This document shows, piece by piece, positions 55,607 to 64,000 of a stretch of 64,000 nucleotides of DNA. Position 1 is the first letter of the stretch, and each line of letters begins with the position of its first letter. Source of the stretch: Saturnia japonica (Eukaryota > Arthropoda > Insecta > Lepidoptera > Saturniidae); assembly GCA_033032175.1 (NCBI GenBank), contig CM065332.1:3519501-3583500 (forward strand). Direction: 5' to 3'. The notes under the pieces are model-generated. The model was not told the origin of the DNA. It was given only the letters and a program-made list of their open reading frames with translations, and did no database searches. The position numbers were made by a program, and so were the translations under genes.

Positions 55607-56189
55607 GATTATCCATTTCTTTATACTGTCATTCTCTATGGTGTCATTTACCAATTAAAATGCGATTCATAACAGTAAATTACCCAATAGCAGAATAACG
55701 ACAACAGTTTATAATAATAATTTTTTTAAATGAATTCTCTCTCTCTATACCTTTCTTTGTTTCTCTTTAACTGATACTTTAGCATGGTAAAATCGATTGT
55801 TGTGGTGTCCTTTTTATTTTCTATAATAGGGATTTTTATATTGTTAAAATAAATCTGAAAAGTGAATCAAAAAAGGTCGATTTTTGAGAGATCGATCTTT
55901 TAGACCTCAATTTTTGTGAATCGATACATAAGAGTTTGATTCGAATCGATCTTTTCGGAATGAATTGCTATCCCTAGCAGCGGTGCGTTGCGTGATTATA
56001 TCCAACCTAGGGTGAAACATTTTTAATAAGATTTATCATATAGATCTAAGGTCAACTCATATTGGAAAGTTCAAAATTCTCTGAAACTAAATTTTTTACC
56101 TTTATAAAAAATTACAATCATCATCATTTTACAAACCAGTTTCAATCAGTTCAACTGAAGAGCTATTTTATACCTTTTTTATTTATTAA

Positions 56190-56345
56190 AACAAACACTA
56201 AATGTTAAGTGAACCTTACCACAATATATTAGTGAAAACCGTTTCCAAATCGGTTAAGCCGTTTCTGAGATTAGCGCGCACAAACTTTGGCAAACAGACA
56301 AACCGACAAACAGACAAAAATTCTATCAATCATTGTTTTGGGTTC
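56190..56345 (+). repeat. Dispersed repeat fragment (GCCGTTTCTGAGATTAGCGC)
   Basis: AAATCGGTTAAGCCGTTTCT, GAGATTAGCGCGCACAAAC and CAGACAAACAGACAAAA are typical of a moth repeat family. It is truncated on both sides. Confidence 0.4.
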
Positions 56346-58159
56346 TACTGCATTGATAAAGGCCCCCAATAATGGTTTTTCTCATATATCTTCTATGTAC
56401 AAACATCAATCAGTTACGCTTTTATTATATGTAGGTAATATAGAATAGATACATCTTTCATTACAAGATGTTACACGTATTAATTCTTGATAGATAATGC
56501 CAACTTCCTCAAAATTTTCGAAGCTGTTGTAAAATAAGTAGGTATAGGTACCTAGGTATTCGACAATGAAACGAAATAATTATAACGACAGGTAATCTTT
56601 ATTCATTTATTTTAATCAAAATCTGATGAATCGTCACTGTCACTCGACTCGATGAAATATATGCGATCGATATCATTACTTATTTGGTCACAACACTACA
56701 ACTATCAAATTAGAACTGTCATCGAGAAAATAAAGAAATGGAAATAGTATAGCGGTGCGCAAGATAAATATGCTAGCAAAACGCTGGTGAAATATCTACC
56801 ATAAATCGAAGACGCTTCGCCGTGTCTCTTGACAAGAAACAAATAAATAAATACTTGTAAATTTAAAAACCGGTTAACACAATATGAATCTTAATTCAAA
56901 TCACCTTTGAAGACGGCAACAATTCCAACTCGACAGCGACAGGTTTTGAAAAAAAAAACTCGTCTCTTAACAGGTAATGTCTCGCCTGGGAACTTTGTAC
57001 GAAATTTTTCCAGTCTTTTCAACAATTCTCGACGGACCTGTCTCCGATTAGGGGTGGACGGGCGGAATCTCGTTTACTTCGGCTTTCAAACTATATCGTC
57101 AATTGTATTCATAATACACATTCATCGTAACTCTGTATTGAATAATAGTTTTATAGGTCACGACAACTTTAAGGGGTTATGAGAAAGAAATCTGGGCTTC
57201 TCATAGAAGAAATAAAATGAAGAAACAAATTCATGTGTATATTTTGAAGAATTTATTTATGATAAAAGGAATTTAATACATGTTACACCATATAAATCTT
57301 TTCCCACGTCTTTAGTGAGTGATAAATAGGATTGTTTATACACAAAAGAGTAATTAAGCATTTCTTCAACGGTGTTATGGATCAGATATAAAACCTATGT
57401 TTTTATAGTTATAGTTTACCATAGGTACCGGCAGCATTTACTATATATTATATATGTTAATAGTTTTGTGTTTCGAAAATATAACAAGAAAATGTATGCA
57501 CTAGAAATGTAGAGAAGATCCAATAAATTGTGTTGAAGACGAACCAAGAAGTGAATGATTATTATTTACTACAAACACATTATTTAATACAATTAGCAAC
57601 TACCCGCGACTGCAAACGCCAATCTCTAGAACTACCGTCGGAATCGAAAAATTATTTTTGTATATGATATAGCCAGATTTACGAAGAATAGTATAGGCGC
57701 ATATTATGCTACAACTCTCAGCCCGCCTTAAATATTGATTTTTATGAACTAAGTCGGAAGTGAAGGCCCTCTTAAAATGTTTTATCCGTAATTATTAACC
57801 TTATGTAAATAACATATTCTACAAAAATATTTGTTTTTAGAATATCTAAAAAAATCTGTAATAGCATATACCTATCTATTATATGTGAGCTACAATAAGG
57901 TATTTTGCGATTTTTGTTTGTTGCAGATTAAAAATTAATTTTTGGGCATTATTTTTAGGCATGGCTTATTATTAACACTCACGAACAAAATTTATATTAT
58001 CATAAAAAGACAATTTCAATGAATGCAATGAAGAAAAGCTTTTTTCTTTATAGCATATTATTATTTGGACACTTGACAGAATACACGGGTGCGTTGGCGG
58101 CGCGGAGTTTCTCGGATATATTTAACACGGGTAAAACCGTGGGGCACAGCTAGTGTTTA
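56346..58159. other. Intergenic DNA, no gene seen
   Basis: AT-rich and anonymous. A 91-codon frame at 56907-57182 crosses a GC-richer patch but has no known domain. Confidence 0.55.
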
Positions 58160-58300
58160 ATGAGAATAAACTAACTCCTGGATGGACGGCCACCGTATAC
58201 TTGGTGATAACACACAGTGGCTCTCTTTTGATTTGTCGCGTTCCGGGATCAATCGATGTGTATCCAGTAATCAATAGGGATGCTAAGGAACTGAATCCGA
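58160..58300 (+). repeat. R13 repeat copy
   Basis: CTCTTTTGATTTGTCGCGTT, CCGGGATCAATCGATGTGTA and TCCAGTAATCAAT. A minus-strand open frame over it is incidental. Confidence 0.55.
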
Positions 58301-58494
58301 GTGGATCGCGATCTCTATGCATATAATAATATCGCAGGGGAACAAGTTTCAAGAATATATTATAGTATCATACCTTTGCCCTCCCAATAAATTATAATAA
58401 TCTTGATCATTTAGTATAAGTACTATGGTTCGAAAATTTTAATATAATTTCGAACATGTAAATGACAGGCACAAATTTCAAATTAATAAATAAA

Positions 58495-58575
58495 TCCTTT
58501 CAGCTGTTTTTGCGTGATTGAGTAACAAACATACAAACTTTCACATTTATTATATTAACAGGATTAGCCAGATAA
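58495..58575 (-). repeat. R7 repeat fragment, minus strand
   Basis: Complement of the family start: TTTTTGCGTGATTGAGTAAC, then CATTTATTATATTAACAGGA. Confidence 0.5.
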
Positions 58576-58744
58576 TATATTCAAGACTCATGTTAAATAA
58601 ATTTTATTGTCGAAAGATTATTTATTTATATAGGGTGGATCATTACATGAATGATGGCGACGTCTGGAAGTGATTCCCTCTCTGTATATTCACTGAAAAT
58701 GACAATAACTGTAAACAATACTAACACTGCTAAAATCCATTTTA

Positions 58745-58885
58745 AAATAAATGTCGATATACCCGATCGAGTTTCTTTGCCAGTTCTTCGCAATGACTAG
58801 CATGTCTTCCAAATCGGTACCTAGTAGTGTATTGGACTATTGACATTGATAACTGCCTCCTTTGAGCTAAAATAGAATTGATTGA
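58745..58885 (+). repeat. R2 repeat copy, diverged
   Basis: ATACCCGATCGAGTTTCTTT, CCAGTTCTTCGCAATGACTA, AATCGGTACCTAGTAGTG, ACTGCCTCCTTTGAGC. It is followed by an R13 copy. Confidence 0.5.
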
Positions 58886-58985
58886 TTTTTTGGTGATAAA
58901 CCCGTCATAGTGACTCCCTTTTGATTTGTCACGTTTCGGGATCAGCCCAGAGGCTTGGTCATACCTAACGTTGTAATTAATATTG
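58885..58985 (+). repeat. R13 repeat copy
   Basis: CCGTCATAGTGACTCCCTTT, then GATTTGTCACGTTTCGGGAT. Same family as 50525-50610 and 58160-58300. Confidence 0.5.
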
Positions 58986-59515
58986 ATTACTAAGTCCATG
59001 ACCTCATAATTAACTTCTGTAAAAAAACCTTTCTAGGTTAACGTAATAACAAAATACAAGCCCTTTAACCAAAGTCTAAAAGTCATACTCAGTCAGGGAT
59101 TATTAAAACCTATAGGGTACTTCGAGGTAACCTACAGTCTTGAAAATTGGCACGAAAGAGGGTTCTTTATAAAAAAAATTTAAGAAAATTTAAGAAATAG
59201 ATCCGATAATAACAATAGGTATATGTTTAATGAAATTTTAATTCTTTATATATTAAGTTAAACATTATTGATTTCTTATGTAATATAATTATAATCACTT
59301 ATTGTGGCTTAGGTAAATATTAAAGTTAGTTATTTATGATGTAGCAGACCTTTTTTAGATCTCTATAGTAATCTACACAAATGTCTTGTATATTATAACA
59401 AGATGATCTCTTTATCACCTCATCTATCTGTATTGTATTTCTTTTATCCTATATACAACGGTTGTTGTAGCGTATTCCAAGAAACTGTCACTTTTTTTTC
59501 GTGTTTTTATTATCG

Positions 59516-60259
59516 ACTGCCTGTGCCCGCGGCTTCGCTCACGTGGACTACAGAATGCTATCCATCGGGCACACGCGCGAATCTTGCACCCTACATAACA
59601 TAACATACCATCACGCCTGTATTCCCCGAAGGGTTATGCAGAAGTGTACTAATGTACACCCACAATTCACCGAGTATGTTTTTAGGTCCCATGTAATAGG
59701 GGGCGAGCCTATTGCCATTAATCGGGCACGAAACCAAACTCCGAGTTGCTACTGAGAATTTCATAGGAAAAACCCAATAACACTTTGCTCGACCTGGGAT
59801 TCGAACCCAGGACCCCGCTCGCGGCTACTTTAAAGACAAAACTGCTGATTGTGGGCGTTCCTTAGAAGATACATGTATACTATCCCGGTCTTTTTAATGC
59901 CTAAAATTATTTGCTACATTAATTTGCTATATCTCTTGTGGTTTACTCAGCATAAGCCATTTAAGCGCCCGATTTGATTCACCATGATCAGTTTTTTTTT
60001 GTTTATGCGGAACCCTAATACTTTTTCTAAAATAAAAGTAGCCTAAGTTACTCCCTATATTATCTGTTATGTATCAGTGAAAGCCCCGTCAAAATCGGTC
60101 CAACCGTTTCGGAGATTACCCGGAACAAACAGACAAACAGACAAAAATTTAAAAAAGGGCTTTTTTATAGCTATTGTATATACTTTCATATACATTTAGT
60201 AAAAAACTGTTATTTTGACATTACAAACAGACACTCCAATTTTATTAATTGTATATAGA
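59516..60259 (-). mobile_element. Helitron-like element with a nested SINE2
   Basis: Minus strand; the 5' end is near 60259 (complement of CAATTTTATTAATTGTATA) and the 3' end near 59516, where ACTGCCTGTGCCCGCGGC replaces ACTAGC. It is interrupted at 59594-59814 by a SINE2 copy placed between CGCGAATCTTGC and CCGCTCGCGGCTA, which are adjacent in other copies. Confidence 0.6.
59594..59814 (-). repeat. SINE2 copy nested in a Helitron-like element
   Basis: ACCATCACGCCTGTATTCCC to GGGATTCGAACCCAGGACC (B-box complement 59796-59808). The A-box side is missing, so the pol III head is truncated at the point of joining the host element. Confidence 0.7.
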
Positions 60260-62931
60260 TGAACACTGATTCTTCCATGTAAAATAATAATAAAACAATT
60301 TACCGGAATCGGTTATAAGTGCACTTACAGACAGACAGACGTATAGACCGAGAGACGTTGAAAAATATAAAGATGATATATATAAACAATATTTATGTAA
60401 AAGACGGTACAATAACGCATGGTATATAATATAAACAGTACGGAATAAGTCCAATTTAGATTTATGTAAAATACCAGACTCAGCCTGGCGTTGCTGTTCC
60501 GCTTTGGAGTCCATATGGAACATACATACAAACATCGATTTTTATATTTCTTTAGAAGAAGATTTATGGCCCATAAAAGGAAATTATATACCTACATTAT
60601 ATATGTATTTTTTTATTTTAATTCTCACATAAAAATTCATTAAAAGCCGATCAATTCAATTAAATCAATATAACTTCAACTTTTCAAGCTTTTGTTCAAG
60701 TTTTCTCTATTTGAATGCCCCGGGCAAACTAACTCGCCTTTATTCTTTACTACATGTTCCTTATTCTTCATCTAACAACAGGCAAAACTCTTATACAGTG
60801 CGGGCAAACAAACGTTTCAGTGAGTTGTATAAACAGCACAATCTTGAACCTTTCCATTTAATTGTGGTTACGGCTAGAAGTCTTGATTATTTTCTATATG
60901 TAAATGCTGTGTAAATGTTTGCTATCGTTTATATCGGCAGTAATGAAAGTTGTACTAGAACAGTTGTTAACATTTTTTATAAGTTCTACAGGTTTTTAAA
61001 CGTGATGACTTATTATTGGCTAACAAATTCCTTTGCTATTTTTTAATTTGATAATTTAGCTGTATAAATACCTAATAACATTTTTATGTTTTTAATGTCT
61101 CGTGCTTTATTTCTGTAATTGTTCTTTAAAAGACGTCCACTATATTATGTAAATAGAAAAAAAAATATGTATAATATTTTCGTTTTTTATACGTCGCTCG
61201 AAAACATCAAAGCTACCTCCTACCTACACTACCAAAGTATATAATCACGAAAAATGTTGTCAACGACCTCTATAAAATAAAATACCAACTTAAAAATTTC
61301 AGAATACTTGTAAAATCAACCTTAGATTCGTAGACCATAATTAGGACCATACTACATTACGAGAAAAAAAGCGACAAAAAACAAAAATTGTTTTTAACCA
61401 TTTTAGAATTTTGAAAAAATCTTGAGCGACATTTTACATTTTTATAGCGAGTTGATGTTGATGAGCATCTTTTAACTAACGTTATTTCCATGTGATTAGT
61501 AAAAAATAACAATAAACTTTTTTATTTTTTTTGGGGCCTTAAAAATATTTCGTCTACATAACTGCGAACCTGGAACTCGTGTTAAAATAACCCCACAGAA
61601 CCGCCGACATTAAACTGGGAAAATTAAAATTCATACACGCTTCCTAGATGAAAACAACCCAATGCCTTAATAAGGCATTTAATTATAAATCCGCCATGAA
61701 TTTTTAACCGACTAGACTTATTAAATTTTAAGTTCGCCCATCCTAACAACGCCTACAGCGTATCGCGGCGGCCCCATCTCCGCTGTCTTTCTAAGGGGAC
61801 CGCATAAAATAGTTATAGAGGGTAGGGGGGTAGCTACTTAACCGTTTTTAGGAGACACCCTGCCCGACGCAGAAACACCCCTGCTACTTTAACCCCACTT
61901 CCTGCTCCCGCAACCCTCCTTCGACGCGGGGTGTCGGCTTCTATAACTATTCCTATATTTTTGCAAAATAGAATTCTTACCGAGGGTCGATTATACCTGC
62001 CCCGGATTTTATAGTTGCGTTCGAAATTTAAACACGCTCCGGTGATTGGTGTTTTTGCGTTAGCAGTAATAGTAGAGCGGGTCTGAGGAGGGGATAATCG
62101 AAAATTAGAATCCAGGTCGTGCGATTTAGTTTTAATTTCGTTGGACCTCGGCGCAATGGCGGTTGTTTTTTATTTATTTAAGGCTACGGTTGCATTATTA
62201 TTGGGTCAAGGATGTTTGTAACATATATTTTTTATTGTATGGTAAGTATTTACTATTATTCTATAACTTGTTATCGTGATTATCTCAAGAACTGCTACGG
62301 TGTGATGAAAAATTATTTTTGTGCTAACTAAAACATTTATTGACGAAGGTTATTATAAGCTTTAGAGACTCCGCTATGACTCTAATATGCCGTGAAGAAA
62401 GAAGACGGGTATTTTTGGGCCCAGAATGTAATTAGTAGAAATATGGTTTATAAAATCGAATATATTTTTGTTTTTAAAATCGTACAATATCATTAAAATT
62501 CACAATCAACAAAATAAGAAAACTAATAACTTTAAGAGATAATAAACATAACCCTTTTAATATTAATCCTACTTCAGAAATAGGTTAATTGAAGTTTATT
62601 ACATTTACTTTTACGAAAAATCCTAAATCTCTGCTTCTAGATTGCAAAAAATCCGCTTTTTTTCAGTGACTGTTTGATAATGCATTAACTATTAATTTAC
62701 ACCGTTTTCATATTTTTACATCTCTTTTTTACCCAGGCCATTGTCTGTATGAAAGAGTATCTGTCTTCTTAGAAGCATGTGAAAATGCGGTCTACAATTT
62801 ATTAATATATATGAAGGTAATATTTTGACATAATTAGGTATTAGAAACGACTATTAAACCAAGTGAATTTGTGAGTATCGAAAACAATGGTGAAGGTCAT
62901 GTATAATACCTATATAATAAAAGGGTTGAAG
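60260..62931. other. Intergenic DNA with a GC-rich island
   Basis: 60711-60914 encodes a 67-codon frame faintly like a LINE C-terminus, not convincing. 61735-62130 is GC-rich and non-repetitive here (CCGACGCAGAAACACCCC, CGACGCGGGGTGTCGG, which forms a CCGACNCCCCGCGTCG-like hairpin), a candidate conserved regulatory element. Confidence 0.5.
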
Positions 62932-63005
62932 CAGTGAGGGCTCGGCGGTAGCGTCCACGGATACTACTACGTCGATCGACAGGAGTCCGAATCAGGGTTC
63001 ACAAC
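62932..63005 (+). repeat. SINE1 head fragment
   Basis: CGGCGGTAGCGTCCACGGA and a mutated B-box (GAGTCCGAATC) match the tRNA-like head only. Confidence 0.5.
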
Positions 63006-63072
63006 CTTATGATAATTTATAGTACATTTACGATAGTGAAATTAATAGCGAATTGTGCGAGCGAATTACGAA

Positions 63073-63325
63073 AAAACAGACATACAAAATAGCAACTTTT
63101 TACTAAATGCCTATGAAAGTATATACGGCACCTATAAAGAAAAAAACAAATTGACTATATGTCTGTTCGTTTGTTCTGGGTAATCTCCGGAACAGTTGGA
63201 CTGATTTTGACGCGATTTTCACTGGTAGACAGCTCATGTTATCAGAAGTAACTTAGGCTAATTATATTTGAGAAAAAGAATTAGGGTTCCGCGCAAATAC
63301 AAAAACAATATCAATCACAGAGAAA
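63073..63325 (+). mobile_element. Helitron-like element, 5' part only
   Basis: It matches the 5' half of the plus-strand family: TTTTTACTAAATGCCTATG, CTGTTCGTTTGTTC, GGTAATCTCCGGAACAGTTG, GAATTAGGGTTCCGCGC. The 3' half is lost. Confidence 0.5.
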
Positions 63326-63449
63326 TCAGCCAAATGTGGACGGTCGCTGCTGTCATGCTAACCTGCAAGCCGGCAGCTGGATACACACTGGTTGGTGAAT
63401 AACATAATTAATTTTAGCAGTTGTCGTCGTCGGCAAGGTTGCGTTGCAG

Positions 63450-64000
63450 ATGAATCCAGAAGGCGTAAGAATACGTTTCCGTTTTGTTGGAGGGCTGTTT
63501 AATTTGGATAGACTGAAACACGTAAAAAAGCCTCATGTGATAGACTACAGAATTTATGTACGCAGCCGACTTATGTTTTCTAGCGGATTCTCCAGCTTCT
63601 TTAGAAAGGATGATATCTAGTCTCGACGAGCCATGTAATTATTTCGGCCTCAATATCAACATAGGCAAAACTGTAGTAATGGCTGCAAGTTCCCAGAATG
63701 TGCCTCTACAAATATGTAGGTATTGTTCAGGACATCTAAGTGCGAACTTAATGCCAAAATTAACGCTAGAATCGGTGCAGCTTCAGCTTCCTTTGGTGAG
63801 CTAAGTTCAAAGGCTTTTCGCTCCCATGACCTCATATTAGCGATAAAAGTCTCTGTTTATATGGCAATCGTATTGCCAATTCAATTAAACTCATCGGTGA
63901 CATGGTTGCTTGTATAGATAACATATACGCACACTTAACCATTTCCACGTTCAATGTCTGAGACACGTCATGCGTATGCACTGGTCTGATCGTGTAAGAA
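63450..64000 (+). pseudogene. RTE-like reverse transcriptase relic running off the window
   Basis: The pieces are GVRIRFRF and GLFNLDRLK, then in another frame YAADLCFLADSPASLERM (the catalytic YADD changed to YAAD), FGLNINIGKTVVM, then RIGAASASFGELSS and, to the window end, LNHFHVQCLRHVMRMHWSDR. The order fits the RT palm, thumb and C-terminus of the RTE clade. At least two frameshifts and the lost catalytic aspartate mark it as dead. It may continue beyond 64000. Confidence 0.8.

Noticed and set aside
60711..60914. 67-codon frame with faint similarity to a LINE C-terminus
   Set aside because: The similarity rests on a few residues (VPYSSSNNRQNSY); too weak to call without a search.

Overview
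This is an AT-rich, gene-poor stretch of an insect nuclear genome, almost certainly a moth or butterfly. The evidence is the repeat content: tRNA-derived SINEs, RTE and CR1/Jockey-like LINE 3' ends, short Helitron-like elements ending in CTAG, mariner elements and MITEs of types I know from Lepidoptera. There are no bacterial operons, CRISPR arrays or rRNA genes. Most annotatable sequence is a fossil bed of transposable elements, many inserted into one another.

One host gene is supported: a two-exon, plus-strand gene at 42162-46525 encoding a leucine-rich-repeat protein resembling LRRC71. Exon 1 (42162-42294) and exon 2 (45226-46525) join in matching phase across a 2.9 kb intron. Exon 2 carries one apparent 1-base frameshift near 45797, which is either a lesion or an assembly error. 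Intron 1 holds a nested stack. A Helitron-like element (43744-45212) ends 13 bases before the exon 2 acceptor. Inside it lies a 943-bp insert with a poly-A end and a 4-bp flanking duplication. That insert carries a broken, antisense fragment of a plus-strand-RNA-virus type superfamily 1 helicase. The 3' part of the same insert is found again at 3733-3995, also with a poly-A end.

Layout. 1-9 kb: anonymous AT-rich DNA, SINEs, a minus-strand CR1/L2-like LINE end, and a hAT-like relic containing a Helitron. 9.6-10.5 kb: the best preserved LINE reverse-transcriptase fragment. 12-13 kb: a 232-bp MITE. 17-24.5 kb: two related mariner copies in inverted orientation, with an RTE end and SINE/LINE pieces between them. 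25.2-26.2 kb: a 0.48 kb tandem duplication whose copies differ mainly by small indels. 31.0-32.5 kb: a third mariner carrying a solo LTR with an exact 5-bp target duplication. 32.6-33.3 kb: an RTE relic interrupted by a MITE. 33.8-42 kb: scattered SINE, LINE and Helitron pieces. 42-46.5 kb: the Lrrc71-like gene. 47-60 kb: more dispersed repeats, a 0.64 kb element with 13-bp perfect inverted ends, and a pogo-like remnant. 60-63 kb: mostly anonymous DNA with a GC-rich island. 63.4-64 kb: an RTE relic running off the window.

No intact transposase or reverse transcriptase remains. All mobile-element genes seen are truncated, frameshifted or carry stops. Repeat names such as R6 or R17 are local labels used only here. 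Copy boundaries were judged by eye and are approximate unless a terminal motif is cited.
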